From the NCBI GenBank assembly GCA_030704615.1, contig CM060733.1, positions 16,802,001 through 16,866,000 on the forward strand: 64,000 nucleotides of DNA. Direction: 5' to 3'. The notes under the pieces are model-generated. The model did no database searches. It was not told where the DNA came from and saw nothing but the letters and a program-made list of their open reading frames with translations. The stretch's first letter is position 1. Every line of letters starts with the position of its first letter. Of this stretch, positions 44,240 to 57,100 are shown in pieces. Source of the DNA: Takakia lepidozioides (taxonomy: Eukaryota; Streptophyta; Takakiopsida; Takakiales; Takakiaceae). Both the position numbers and the translations under genes were made by a program.

Positions 44240-44606
44240 TGTCATGGTTTTAGTCATGGTTATCTAGAATTACCTACTTCTAGTTAACTATGACATTTTA
44301 GATATTTATATTTATATTTTGTGTGTTGGGACTTCATTTGGTCTCACATGCCAAGTGAGGTGTCGAGCCTCACTTGGGACATGGGGATAGGTTTTCCCTT
44401 TGTGAGGATGGAGGAGGCTCATCTTCTTGTAGTTGAGCCTCCATGAGCCTCTCTCACCTCCATAGCTCTAGGTATTGAGACGGAGTGTGGTGAGGGCTTT
44501 GTAGGGTGGATTCCTTTAGCAAAGGTGCCCTTGGCTTGACTTAGTTTATGATTGAGTGGTTCATGAGTGGTGTGTTTTCTTTATGTTCACTTCCATTATC
44601 ATTGTA
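44240..44606 (+). repeat. Gypsy-1 3' LTR (truncated), homologous to 19650-20022
   Basis: Starts TGTCATGGTTTTAGTCATGG and follows the 5' copy over about 365 bp, diverging after CATTATCATTGT. Its plus orientation agrees with RNase H and integrase upstream. The end is not a clean CA, so the LTR is cut here. Confidence 0.75.
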
Positions 44607-44688
44607 GTATAGTTTTCTAGGATTGTGTGCTTAGATTATGTGGTGAACAACAATGTATGTTGTGGCACGATGCTTAGGTGCACGACAG
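44607..44688. repeat. 82-bp direct repeat, right copy
   Basis: See the left copy at 44157-44238. It differs by a few substitutions, for example GGTGAACAACAATG instead of GGTAGAGAACGATG. Confidence 0.8.
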
Positions 44689-44964
44689 TCACATTGGTGG
44701 CCCATCGTCTCGAGGGTGTCAGCGTGATATTAAAGGTTGCGAGAGTCGAAACGGCTGGTCTGGTAGTTGGGTAAGCGACCGCCGACAGCTCCAATATATC
44801 CGCTTCCTATGACTGCATGCTGCCAATATAAGATGCAAGAGTGTTGGAAGTGTAGCTATATATACTGATGTGTGGTGCTTTTCATTCCTTAACGTGTATC
44901 TGGTACACTGAATGTTGAGTCTTCACCTTGAAGCTAACATGGTTGACATAATCGTTGTGACGTC
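44689..44964. other. No gene seen
   Basis: Sequence between the 82-bp repeat and the end of the chromovirus frame. It may hold part of the chromovirus LTR, but no termini are clear. Confidence 0.35.
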
Positions 44965-46437
44965 TTATTGATGTGTAGCTCGGGGCTTAGCTGGATATCG
45001 TTGATGAAACTCTTGGACTTTGTCAAATGCATTGGCGAGGTTGGATGAAGGTTCCCACGTTCGTTTGCTGATGTTGTAGCCTTTCCAATGTACGAAATAC
45101 TCAAAACGTTTATACTTGATGCGAGAGTTTAGGACTTCGTCGACTTCATACTCAATTTCCTGACTGACTTCAATCGGTGGAGGTGGTACAGAAACTCGTT
45201 TGGGGATACTTGAGTGATGATACAAAGACTGGGTGGATGCGCATACTTCGTGGAAGTTCAAGCCAAAAACTGACCGGATTTATTTGTCGAATAATTTTGA
45301 ATGGTCCAAGGCGTTGATAATCCGACTTCCTTGATGGTCATGAGGTTTGTATGTCCCGTCGAAAAAACCATACACGATCTCCGACCTTGAACTGAGGTTG
45401 GAGTTGACGATGTTGATCTGCATACTCCTTGTATTGTTTGAGCTTCTGCGAGGTGGAATGTAAGCTCCTTGTGAATCATAGCAAGATAAGTAGCAAGGTT
45501 TTCTGCAGCAGGGCTTCCAACAGTCTTCGTGTGGAAAGGGTTTGCTCGAGGATGATGACCATAATTGGAGAAAAATGGAGTTGCTTGGTCGAAGAATGTA
45601 TAATGTTGTTGTAGGCAAACTCAGCTAATGGCAGAAGGTCCGTCCAATTATCTTGGTGATAATTTATCGTACAACGAAGATACTGCTCCAAAATTTGGTT
45701 TACGCGTTCGGTTTGACCATCAGTCTGTGGATGATAAGCTGTAGAGAGGTTGATCTTAGTATCCAATATGTGAAACAATCCCCTCCAGAAATTTGATATG
45801 AACTGTGGTCCTCGATCAGATACGATGTCCTTCGGGAGTCCATGAATGCGGTAGATATTGTTGATGAAGAGTCTTGCAGTTTCCTCGCCTGTAACGTCTT
45901 ATTACATGGAATGAAATGTGTCATCTTCGTAAAACGATCCACAATAACAAGGATTGAATCGGTGGTCTTGGAAATTGGAAGGTCCGTAATAAAGTCCATA
46001 GACAAGGAGGACCATGGACCCTTGGGAATGGGTAATGGTTGAAGAAGACCGTAAGGTTCATGTCGTGGTCCCTTCGCTCTAGCACACGTGTCGCAAGATT
46101 TATAAATTCTTTCACGAGTTTCCACATCTACGGCCACCAATAGTCCCTGGATATCAATTCCATTGTTTTGTTGAAGCCGAAATGTCCTGTAGCTGAAAGA
46201 TCATGACCTGTTTGAAGAATTCGAAGTCGTATAGGTCCTGGAGGTACATAGAGAAGTCCCTTGAAGCAAAGTAAGCCATTTTTGAATTCGAAATCGTTTG
46301 TAACATGTGGGTGATCTTGAGGTTGATTCAGTTTGAGACTGATCAGCTTGTAATTGGGCGGTAGAGGTACGAAGTTCTTGCATCTGGAGCTGAAGACTAT
46401 GCAAGGTGGCGACCATTTCCGCAAATGTGCCTTCCAT
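44965..46437 (-). mobile_element. Ty3/gypsy chromovirus relic: gag start fused to integrase, with chromodomain
   Basis: Minus strand. The first codons (MEGTFAEMVATLHSLQLQMQ) look like a gag N-terminus. About 35 residues later the sequence enters the integrase HHCC domain ([20 protein letters not shown]), so protease, RT and RNase H are deleted. The core follows ([44 protein letters not shown]), and a C-terminal chromodomain (YEVDEVLNSRIKYKRFEYFV, then HWKGYN, TWEP). Frameshifts lie near 45800 and 45480. Chromodomains direct such elements to heterochromatin. Confidence 0.88.
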
Positions 46438-47130
46438 CTTAACTAACTAAGGAACAAACTTTAGTCTCGCCAAACTGTGAAGGACAAGGTCAGCGTGGCT
46501 GAATACACACAACCATCCATACAAGCACAATTAGACCTTCCAAAGCATGTCATCCCAAAAACCATAAATTTATTCACATTTCCCCTAAACAGTATTTTCA
46601 TAAGGATATCTTAGAGAACCAATAGACACATGCCCTTACTTGCTATTACATTGCTCCCATTCTATCATAAAGGGCCCTTGAAAAACTGGTGAGCAGGGGA
46701 ATCAACCCCGCATTTCAAGATTTTTCTGTGCTTCTGTTATGTGCAATCTGTTGACACTTCCTCTGCAAAGAGGATCATGTCATATCAAGCTTTGAGTGAC
46801 GAGATCAACTCCATTTGAGGCGAGATTTGGGAGACTTCATCCCATCATAACATACCGCGCCATTGACCACTATCACTGTTGGAGTTAGAGTTGGCCACAA
46901 CGTTGGTGGCCTACGAAAAACCCTAAAATACTATGCATGGCAAGCACTAAGTTTCTTCAAAACCATTTTACAGCTATAAAAACGATTATAGTTGTCATCC
47001 TTAACGCTTAGACGCCCAGTGCCATAGTCTGACTTTTTCAAAAAATAGGACCCCTGCAGTGAAAAAACGGTGTAATTTTTAGAAAATTGACTCCCTTAAG
47101 AAATTGAGCTTATCTTCCTCAAAGAGGTTC
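46438..47130. other. No gene seen
   Basis: Upstream of the chromovirus frame on the minus strand; probably its untranslated leader and remnant LTR. Nothing else is supported. Confidence 0.35.
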
Positions 47131-48410
47131 ACACTAGGGCACAACGACGTAAACAAGGGCGCCGAATTCACGAATCACTGCAGGGAGCCTATGCTGCACG
47201 ATTATTGCTTAAGTTGCATTCCAGGGAAATAGCTCCCCAAATCCCGCTTACAAGCGCCAAGGAGCAGCTGCAAAGGGGAGAAACACTCAGCTGGGTTGTG
47301 TTTGGGATTCCACAATTCTATGTGAGCTGTGAGTTGGGCATAGAGCTTGAAAGCTTTCTGCCGCCCAACAAACCAAGTCCTTTGCGGTTGTGGGAGCTGG
47401 TGAAAGGCGGGTCGGCCATCCTGCTTGCTAATCTACAACCTAGGACTCCACCTGCTCCAACCCGGGACCCCACCTGGGAAGAGATCATTTCTGGCATTGC
47501 TTCTAACAATTTCCCGTATTGTTCTAGTAACGTTGTTGTGTTTCCAGGAGTGTGTTTTCGCCAAGAAACTGTTGGTTTGTGCAAACATGCCAACGTGGAG
47601 AGCTATCCCATTCATACCCTCCTGATTAAAGAGAAGGTCATCCGGAGCATTGTCTGAGTCACTTTTTGGCTCAAGACCAAGAGGCAAGTGTGCCAATCTC
47701 TTGGTGAAGGCGTGTACCTGCAGTATATGCACCGCTACATCACTTCTCACTATGTGGCCGGGTAGGAATCGTATCTCAGTGCCCCTTCGGACATGTAGCT
47801 TTGTTTCTTTACCTCATGCCTGTTTTTACAAGAGCTATGCTAGAAAAAGAAGTGGAAGAGATGGTTGGACTAAGCGAGTTGGAAAAACGTGCAGCGGAGG
47901 AGAGGGAATGGACTGCAACTAATGAACGAAATAACACTCTACGAGGAGAGTCGTCCGGAGATTTCAAACAAAAGGATCCGGCGGTTGTTCCTGAGCCCGC
48001 ATTGGATGTGGAGGAGATGGGGATGATTTCCAATCGCCCCCCCCCCCCCCCATGAAGATGTTACTGAAACAAAACGATGTCACAGACACTGCAATTCGAA
48101 AGACTGAGACCGGAGAATGCATGCATAAGCAGCAGTACCCCATGTACAACTTAGGGGAAGATTTTGAGTCCTTGGAGTTTTTTGAAATCAGTACTGAGAT
48201 GAATGGTGTCCAACCAAAGTTTAAAGTTAAATCCGTTCGGATTTGTCTCAAGGTTGAGGCCAGAAAGCTTTTGAGTCCAACATCAAGGACAAGGTTGATG
48301 TCTTTTCCAAACCCGTTGGGAACATTTTGTACCATAGGAAGGACGCTGGACACTCCCACTAGTTTCAAGTTTCAACCAGCAAAGGGAACAAGCAGACATT
48401 AACTGGTGGG
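47131..48410 (+). pseudogene. Gag relic of the gypsy-3 family
   Basis: Coding pieces are homologous to the gag of the element at 58992. LQGAYAARLLLKLHSREIA pairs with LQGAWAGKLLQELHAEEIA; SPLRLWELVKGGSAIL pairs with CPLRLWEFVKGGTAIV; TRAMLEKEVEEMVGLSE pairs with TRAMLEKEAEEMVGLSE. A stop follows IRSIV at 47655, and a C run at 48040-48050 marks a shift. Only gag is left. Confidence 0.8.
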
Positions 48411-48786
48411 ATACATCAGGCGTAGAGTGCTTTGTTGCAGCCCCTCTTCCTCTATTTCATTTTTCCTTTTAATTTGTGAAGAAACTTAAAAGGAAGGGAT
48501 TGGACCCCTGCCTGTTACACAATACCTATGTCAACCAATGAAAAAAAGGATTGGCGTCCCCATCAAAGCGAAAAGACAAAATAATAACTGTTTACTTAAC
48601 TATCTAGTTAGTAAGGAGTACATCATTTATTAAAAATATAAAAGATAAAGTTTACTAAAACTACCACCCATTTCTTTTAAAAACCCGTTGGGAACATTCC
48701 GTACCATAGGAATAACACTGGAGGCTTCCACAAGTTTCAACCAGCAAAGGGAACAAGCAGACATTAACTGGTGGGATACATCAGGC
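48313..48786. repeat. Direct repeats of about 105 bp at 48313-48413 and 48682-48786
   Basis: Both copies run AACCCGTTGGGAACATT to TTAACTGGTGGGATACATCA. The first is the 3' part of the gag relic. The 270 bp between them has no other feature. Confidence 0.75.
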
Positions 48787-49206
48787 ACCTTCGTACGTAT
48801 AGTCAAATGAAAAATAGCATATCCAATATTTGAAAATGGGTCTCATGCTTGATTTTGGAGGTCCACAATACAACCTCTGCGACAAATACATCGCAACTAC
48901 AAATCATGTTCATACAGCAGGCATGAGAATGGCAAGTGGTGCAAATATTGACAAAAGGTCGAATTGAAAGGCGCTCAAAATGCACTCGCAAAACCATTCC
49001 ATTCCAAATCAAGCTGTCAGAAGAGAACAGAGAAGAGCCTCAAGCCCTACATTGTCACTTGTAGCTCATGGTCCATGTTCTGGTGAAGAAAACTCACCTC
49101 TTGCAATTTACGAGTTCTGCCTTGTTGACAGTCAAGAGGATGTGCGCAAACCCATGTGGGCATTTTGCATCGGGGTGCCTTGGAACAACTGCTCTGACAT
49201 ATGAAC
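48787..49206. other. 3' flank of the phospholipase D gene, no gene seen
   Basis: Contains the presumed 3' untranslated region of the minus-strand PLD gene. No repeat or coding signal stands out. Confidence 0.45.
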
Positions 49207-52200
49207 TCAAGTGGTTAGGATCTCAGGGAGCACATTCGAGAAGGTGCCCAGTACTTTTGCTTTGGTGTCTGGAAAACACGTCATGCCTGGTAACTCGGAC
49301 ACGGTACCATCATTGGCCACGGCAATGGGGTATGTCAGCAAATGACCTGGTAAATCCACCACAGCCTCCCCAGCAAACATGTCCCACAACTGGTCACCAA
49401 TGTGGTTGACTTTGCGTATGCATTCCAAGCTCCAGGGCTGTAAAAATGCATTGTCCAGTTTGCCCATGTGTTCATACCAAAGAGACATGCGGAATCCGTG
49501 AATGTGTGAGCGAGGGGGCTTCTGCACATTTAGGTGGAAGGGCTGGTAGGCCCCCATTGCAGTTTCTGAGTCCCGAGCTCCATCCATTGACCGCTGATTT
49601 ATGTTGGCTGACCCTATAATTATGTACTCGTCATCCACTGCAAAATACATACAACATTGTCGACTGCATGAGGATCCTCGTGAGACAACCAGACTGTACA
49701 TCAACTTTGCATATTCCACCTTACAAACCTATGCGACGCTAAGCCCTGCTCACCGGTCTTACTGGGCATTAGCGGCCAAGGCTGCCCAGCCGCTGCAACA
49801 CCAAGCATGGAAGCCAAAATAACAGGGAGAAACAATTTCTTCACGTTGGTCATTCACAGTGAAGGGATTAGCTCCACTCTCCGCAATGATTGCAGGCAAA
49901 CTGATCATCAGGAAGAAGTCAGGAATCCTGCTGGAGCTTCAGAGTATGTGGACGGATCAAAGACAGAATGTCAGAAGTAAGAATTATGGAGCTCACCAAT
50001 CATCATCTTGGCATGCACATAGATCATGAACCGCCGGCTGTCCTGTGCCCTTTTGTAGTTGCTTCCTTCTTCTGGACTTTTAGTTGGCACAAGATCTCCC
50101 TCATGCTGTGTTTCTCTGTTGCCTAAACAAAAGAAGGTGAGGTAATCCTTAGGGTTCTGGTCCTCAATCTGCTTCGCACGCAGTGCAATTGCTATCTCTT
50201 TATACATCATCTCCATCGTCTTCTTCTGCCAATCAAGAATTGCCTGGACAGAACCACTCTCAGGTGCACCTTCAGGCCACATGGGTACCACAATGTAAAC
50301 TGTAAAGCGTTCCCCTGCCTCAATTTTGCTCACAATTTTGCGTGTTAGCTCCATGGGGATTAGATGCAGGGCTCCAACATTCTTTCCATCCGCCCATCCA
50401 AAACAGCTCCCCAGGAAGTACTGGTTCTCAATGTAAATGAAGTCCTTTGCCCGCCTGATTGCATTGATGTAAGCATCCTGAATACTACGATCAATGGTAT
50501 TGTCTTTCCCACTCACCAAGCCAGCCTTTGCTGCACGTTCCGGATCCTCTGGGAAGCCAAATGCCGCACCTGCATCCAACTCCACACTGTTAATTCCTTC
50601 AGTGTGCTCAGAATTGCACCCAGGTATCACACACTTCACCTTCAGAACTGAAAACGTATCTTCCCAATTTAGCATCAAACAAAGGCTTCACAGATGACAG
50701 GACCTGCATCAATTGATCGGAAGAGCTGCACGTGCCACGTATCAGGGTCGTCCTCTGAGGTGACAGCAGAGGGAGGATCCATATCTTGAATAGAGCCGAC
50801 AGGTATCAGCAACGATTGTCGCTCCTTACCAGCCTGCAATTTCCACCGTTGCTCAAAGTTGAAGAGCACGTCCCATGCCACTGGACCTTCGATCCTACAG
50901 TGTATGTCATGCCATGGCTCTCGTGGCCCGCCCAGTTCCAAGCTGGCCCCTGCAAAGTTGGGCTGGTGAAAGTCCTTGCTGTGGACATTATTAAGTGTAT
51001 GGAAGATGGAGTGGTATTGAGTGTCATAGCGGCCATCGCAAAGGTCAATACCTCCCACGAAACTCATAATTCTTCGTTGCCCAGAATTCTGGCCAGGGAC
51101 AGGTGCATCCACAATGATAGTTTTCTGATGGTGGGTAAACATTGCACCAACAGTCAATCCCTGAAAGATGCTCATACTATCGTCAGGATTACGTGGGCAA
51201 AGAAAACAATTTACATTGGTACCTTGGAAGTAGACCTCAGTGTCCTCATCATGGGTGGCCATCAACCCATCTCTGTGTAAGAAATCAACTGAAGTTCGGT
51301 CATCCCAAACTAGCAGGTTCACTCTCACTCCCTCATCAGCCTTGCGCTTCAGAAGTTCTCCCAGTGTCACACCATCACTGCCCTCAATTGGCCTATGAGG
51401 ATCCCGAACTAATGTAATTTCAGTGTAGACAGACCACCCTGTGATGTAGATCAGGTGGCGTGCATTGTTAATGGCCTCGAACACATCTTCCCAGCAATGG
51501 GTTGGTTGATGAGTTCTATTCCCTGACATATGCACAGGGGGTAGAAAATTGTCAGGCATGTGAGAATCCTGGTACAGGGTGACCCGGCAACCCTTTCGCT
51601 GTGGATAATAGCAGTAGGGCACACCCAGATACCGTGCGTCTCGAATACCCAATCCCCACCTGGGATCACGAGAGGCCTCAAAAAACTGCAGACGAAACCG
51701 GAGGCGTGCATGACGGAGCTCGTCGCCATCATCCTTATAAAGTGGATACCAGTCATCAACTACCTTCCCTGACAATAACTCAGAAGCAGGAACTTTTGCG
51801 CGGCCTACTACAGCAGTACCCACAATGGCATCATCCTTGATGGAAATTTGCACATCAGACACGCTGTGTGCGGAGTAAATACGAAACGACTCATTCCACA
51901 CAGGATCTCTGGGCTCGCCGTGGAGGATTCGGGTGCGCCCAACCCTTGCTGACCCTAGATCCACAGTTGCATAATACTTGCTCTCGCCCTTTCCAATATT
52001 AAGTACTTCTTCTGCACCCTCCATCAACTACCATCCCAGCCCAATAGCTCCAATATTAATGTGGAACCAACAAGAAATGATTCACTCCACAACTAGCTGC
52101 ATCAAAGGCGGTATAGAAGATCAGGCACATGTGCTAATATTAACATGCACAATTCGCAGAATGTTGTACTACAAATCTCTGTTACCTTACTCCAAACTAA

Positions 52201-54105
52201 AGGGAAAAGAGGCCACCTTGAAATCCACTTACAGGACAACACCGCACATGCACAGTGTCATCAAATGATCTTCAGACTCCCTGTTAAAACTGTTGTTACA
52301 ATGGTAGGCTAATACAAGCCATACCCCTAGACATACACTGATAATCAAGTACAGATCCCCATGTAAAGAAACAATTTTACGGACATTTTCCTTTAAGCAA
52401 ATCCTATTGCCACTTCTGCATGGAACATGGCCTGAAATTGAATTAGCTCCATGGTTTGTATGGCTAATGAAAAGCTTCCAGGAACATGATATCCTTACAA
52501 GTATTGTGATATCTCCATACATACGGTTGAAGGTGGACAAAGGAAGTACTGAGAAGATCTGATGTTTGGTTAAGATAGATTTTCAGAAGAAAGCTAGAAA
52601 CAAACTACAAAGAAAAGAAAAACAGGGACAAGAAAAAAGATAAAAGGAACAAAAAGAATCAAGGACAGAATAGAATGTACTCATCAGACGTTGTTTGCCG
52701 TAGCCTTGTGGCCATCGACCCCGCGCCCAGTTTGAGCGGAAACCAAAGGGACAGAACCTACCTCTGTCAGGGACTGACATTGGTAGTAAGACATACCTTT
52801 ATAAGTAGTATTAATTCAGGTTATCCAGATATCCTCTAGAAATCCCTTCACACAAGCATCAATCTGCTGTGTGTGATTTGCCCAAAAACTAGGCCTCAGA
52901 AGGGCCTGGGCTTTTGGCTCAGCCTCGAGACTTTCAAAGTTGGTAAACAGAGGTACAGGCACAATTCTCTTGATAGATTGGAGGAGAGCTTCTCTCTGGT
53001 GAGAATACCCCGGACAGTGAATCAGAAAATGAATATTGTCTTCGGGTTGTCCACACAACGGGCAATTGCACTCTCCCTTTCCTCTCTGCTTCTGTTTACT
53101 GTTCAAAGGTAGGCTTCCTGCCCTGAGTTTAAATTTCAGTCTGGTGCCGAGAGTGGGTAGACCCTTGAGGTCATCCATGATATCCTCCCCCATGTCACAG
53201 ACTGGAAACAGGTTCAGGTGCCTAACGTCATTTGCATCAGACAATTTGCTGGTAACAGACATGGCTTTGGACACTACAGTCTCTAAGGACAGAATAGATT
53301 GTACTCATAAGACGTTGTTTGCCGTAGCCTTGTGGACATTAAGGACAGAATAGACATGGATACAAACAAAACAACAAACACAGATTTGCCTTGACCCCAC
53401 ACACAGAGAATTGTGGTATAGTCTTGGTGACTGCCTCTCCCCAATCCATGGACCAAGGAGAACAACAACATGTATGGTAGTGACAAGCCACCATCACTTC
53501 CCCACCAACTTCGTCAGCTCCCGACAATGGGTGGAGGTTTACGCACAATGCACAACCAACATACTGACTTTGTCACATTTCCAGAAATAATGGGAAAACT
53601 CGGTCATGTTGTTGGCTCTCACTTAAACAATGTGCAAGGAAACAATCCAAAGAAGACCAAAAAAGTGAACACGTGATGGGATTAATAATGAAGAAGAGAA
53701 AGAAGAGAAGAAAACAGACAAGAGAAGGTGGAAGAGATGAAGGGGTAAGTGAAACCCCTGTAGCTTGCAGAGCATACCCACTTACGGGTTTGGGTCTCAA
53801 ACTGAAGGAGGTTAATGATACAAAACAATTTCCAGTAACAGCTTCCTTTGGTAGCTAAACTTTCAGATAACACAACAGATTGCAAGTAAATTTTCGACTA
53901 GAAAGTGCATGGGCCAACATGTGTATGAAAAGGAGAGCAAGGTACTGGCTATCTGGCACAAAATCCAGACAAAATTGCCGTATTGCAACAATCTCACCTT
54001 TCTGAAGAACCTGGGGGCCCCACCTGTCTTGCGCTCAGGATTGATAATGTTTTCTGCCTCATAAATGGTAACATGCAGAGTTCCATGCAACAGATACTGA
54101 GCCAT
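49207..54105 (-). CDS. PLDALPHA1: Phospholipase D, alpha type, four exons, apparently intact
   Basis: Exons are 54105-53998, 52027-50704, 50569-49997 and 49637-49207, all GT/AG with consistent phases. The product is 811 residues, the usual PLD-alpha length. Exon 1 begins [18 protein letters not shown], the start of the C2 lipid-binding domain, which ends near residue 150. The two HKD catalytic motifs are [10 protein letters not shown] (exon 2) and VHAKMMI-VD (split by intron 3), with [12 protein letters not shown] after the second. The [14 protein letters not shown] and PWHDIH blocks are present and the C-terminus ends in ILTT as in PLD-alpha proteins. The enzyme hydrolyses phosphatidylcholine to phosphatidic acid and choline in stress and abscisic-acid signalling. 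Intron 1 (52028-53997) holds a LINE relic in the same orientation. The gene symbol is by family resemblance. Confidence 0.96.
52664..53336 (-). mobile_element. LINE relic in PLD intron 1, flanked by direct repeats of about 53 bp
   Basis: Minus-strand frame 53274-52816 encodes the end of a LINE reverse transcriptase with [12 protein letters not shown], a zinc-binding [17 protein letters not shown] and [17 protein letters not shown]. Copies of AAGGACAGAATAGA.TGTACTCAT.AGACG... lie at 52664-52716 and 53283-53336. It is the longest of three relics of this family in the window (others at 3260 and 56100). Confidence 0.8.
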
Positions 54106-55930
54106 GGTTCCTGTCTGTTACATAACCGCAAATCAATCATCAGCCGCAAACACCACATCATCTGTGCAAATGTCAATGGAAACTCTTTAAACCAGTCAAT
54201 TGAAGTGCTGAAGTACAAGACATCTGAAAGCCATTCCTTGATGTAGGCCATTAGCTAGAAATGAAGTTCCAGCTCAATATCTAGCAACTATGTGGTTGCT
54301 AATGCAGCGCAGCCTTAGTCATGTATTGTAATAAATCCATGTACCATTATCATGTAGTATGATTAATGCAGTAACTCGTGCTTAGCAGACACAGTATCGC
54401 ATATTTAACGTACTCCCCACAAAGACCTTGCACGTTTGTGTGTACTTCCAGCCACCGCATTCTACCTCTTACTCGCTTCTCTCCTCCCAGACTCTCTTAC
54501 CTTGAATCACATTTAAGCAGGCATCCCACTTCTGCGCATCTCGATAATGCACGTGTAGGCAGTAAGCGGTTACCTCTTCCTACCTTCCCCCTCTGTATCG
54601 CTCCGTCTATGCCTCTGTCTACCTCTTGTTCTGTTTCTGTAAGCACCTCTCACGAACAGACCCGCACAAGGCGCTTGCTGATCTACTGCTTTGTACCTAC
54701 CCCTATGTCCTCCCGCCTGTTTAACAGCATCGCATATCGTCATCAATTATACATGCATTCACAAGACTGGCGTGTTGACGGTTCCCCGTCCTGCTCTACC
54801 CGCTTGTCCACCCAGAGAACGCCCCATCCCCTCTGCTCTAGATCCTCACAGTCTCCACCGTCATGCTTTCAGGTAGTCCGCTCTCTATGTAAACAAGGCT
54901 TCAACAGGACTACCAGCACACACACGCACACATACCTGAGCAATGCGCTTCCTTGACGTGAGCTGTTGTGCACCTCGACTCCCTCTCTCTGAAAATCCCG
55001 CTGCTTCAAACGAGACTTTGCTTTCTTCACACTCTCAATCCAAACACTTTACCTCCGAAGTGCAGTTCTCTCCGATATAAGACAACTTCCTGTTTCCGAA
55101 AAATCAGAACCCCGCCAACTTCTCTCAAAGACTTTGCTTTCTCTACTCTAATTCCAGACTTAACTCTCTCTCTCTCACACACATCTACTCGCCGAATGAC
55201 GCCTCTCTCTCTCAGATTTCACATAAACCACTTCCTTGGACTGAATCTGAGCACTGCCTACAATTTCCCTCTCAAAGCTAAGCATCCGAGATCTGGCATT
55301 TACTTAGTGACAGCGATAAGAGAGAACGCGGTGGTGCGTGCCAGCCCAGGTGGCCCTCACTAGGTTACTATCTCGTGGGCACCGGTGTTTGCAGGTCAGA
55401 CACGGATCGAAACCGGTGACCTCTGTGCCCCACGTGGAAACGTGTCAGAAAGCTACTGGAGTACTCTCCGTCGAAGCATCTTGCCAACATTCTATCTGGT
55501 AACAGACTCAATACGATCTGCGGTTCGATTCCAAAAAGCGCAGGAAGCTTACTAACCGAAAGCCCTTATTAGGTATTAATATGTACCCCCCAATTGAGTG
55601 AAAAATGAAAGTGAACGCGGAGTGGATATCGAGAGGCTGTCGAAATATATCGGGCACCTGCCCCGCATTACCATAGCACGCGTTTCTAGATGGCGACGAC
55701 TTATGTGAAAGCTGTGGTGGTTGGCCATACTTGGAGTTCAAGTGAGAGTGCAAAGTTGAGAGAGAGGTAGGTACCTACATGCGTACAGGAAATGGCGAGT
55801 ATAGGAAATGTGATGCGAGGTATCCTAAAGACGTCCAAAAGAGGATCATACTGCTGCAGACAAAACCGGACAAATTCTAGTGGTGACTGAAGGTCGCAGA
55901 CTAGTTTAGTGTAGAGCAGGAATAGGTGTC
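54106..55930. other. PLD upstream region; CT-rich tract, no gene seen
   Basis: From about 54370 to 55260 the plus strand is strongly CT-rich, with a TCTCTCTCTCTCACACAC run near 55165-55185. On the minus strand this is GA-rich DNA upstream of PLD exon 1, as often seen in plant promoters and leaders. Open frames are composition artefacts. Confidence 0.45.
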
Positions 55931-56099
55931 CTTGTGCCACATCATCATTGCCACATTTCGTCCTCGTCAAAGTTTTTAAGTTTTTTGAACCTGCTTAGAC
56001 TACCGCAAAAAATTGAAAATAACTTCTTGAGGTATATTAAGCTTCTAGAACTGGCTGAACGGATTTTCATGGAGGTGTTGAGTCCTTTGATGATGGTAC

Positions 56100-57100
56100 G
56101 ACATATAGAGAGAGAATGTACTCGCAAGGCATTGTTTGCTCAGTGTTGTAGCTTTGTGGGCCATCAACCCTATGTTGAGTTTTTGTGAGGAACAAAAGGA
56201 AACAAATGCTATCTTTGTGATGGGCTTACTCTAGTAGCGTGACTCACCTTAGTATAAGGTAGAAACACCTAAAATGGAGCTGGTACCCAAAACTGACACC
56301 TAGAAAAATACATAAAACTAACCATATGCCTTCTTTAAAAGGTGCTTTGATCACAAGTGGTCCAAATTAGGTCATGTGGTGGGCCACAATGGAACTCCAA
56401 TGAACCCTTTTAACTCATACATGCTCATGATGACACCACTTAATGGACAAGTTAATAACCACCGGCGCGCACTTTGAGAGCATTATCAAGTGGAGACAAG
56501 AAGAATGAATCTTAACATGTAGGAGGGGGGATCACATTCCGTCCCAATTGAGTTTCACCTAGATCAATGAGGATTGAGTTTAATCCAAATGGACCTTGAG
56601 CTCCTTTTTCTTTAAGGTGGGAGGTTATTTTAAGGTTAATAAATGGTTATGTTAGTTGACTGACATTGTCCATGTATGTTACTATGTTGTTTAATCACTA
56701 AAGTGAAAGAGGATGCACACTTTTTGGGCACCTTTGGCTCCATACAAAGTGTACTTTTTGAACTTGCTGTTCAAAACAGTACCCCCTACTGGTCCATTCA
56801 AGGTTATTCCATGATTTCACATTGAATATTCACCAATACTACAAAATAATTCGGAATTTATTTATTTATTTTGCATTAAATTTAATTTCTATGTGCCCAC
56901 ATCAGAAAAATATATACGAGGACACTGCACACCTGAAACTGCACACATTTCTTAAATGATCCATTTTAGGTGTTTCTACCTTAGATATCTTTTCACACAG
57001 GCTTCATACAAACACCAACTTGCTGTGTGTGAGCTGCCCAACAATTATATTCCAACTCCCATCCTGAGTTAGAATTTCAGTCTAATGCAGAGTGAGAGAG
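56100..57100 (-). mobile_element. LINE relic split by a TIR element and internally deleted
   Basis: The segment 56108-56258 matches the 3' part of the LINE at 52664-52830 (GTACTCGCAAGGCATTGTTT, TTGTGGGCCATC). The segment 56985-57100 matches its coding end (CAACTTGCTGTGTGTGAGCT, then TGAGTTAGAATTTCAGTCTA) with about 230 bp missing. The middle is the inserted element 56261-56986. Confidence 0.65.
56261..56986. mobile_element. Non-autonomous DNA element with 24-bp terminal inverted repeats
   Basis: TAAGGTAGAAACACCTAAAATGGA at the left end is exactly inverted at the right end (TCCATTTTAGGTGTTTCTAC to CTTA). The roughly 725 bp between have no coding signal. It interrupts LINE sequence on both sides. 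The target duplication is unclear, so the superfamily is not assigned. Confidence 0.7.

Noticed and set aside
46660-46720. tRNA-like B box near GGGAATCAACCCC
   Set aside because: No matching A box at the right distance on the same strand.
54378-55363. Long open frames in the CT-rich region upstream of PLD
   Set aside because: Composition artefacts of low-complexity pyrimidine-rich DNA; Ser/Pro/Thr/Leu-rich translation with no domain.
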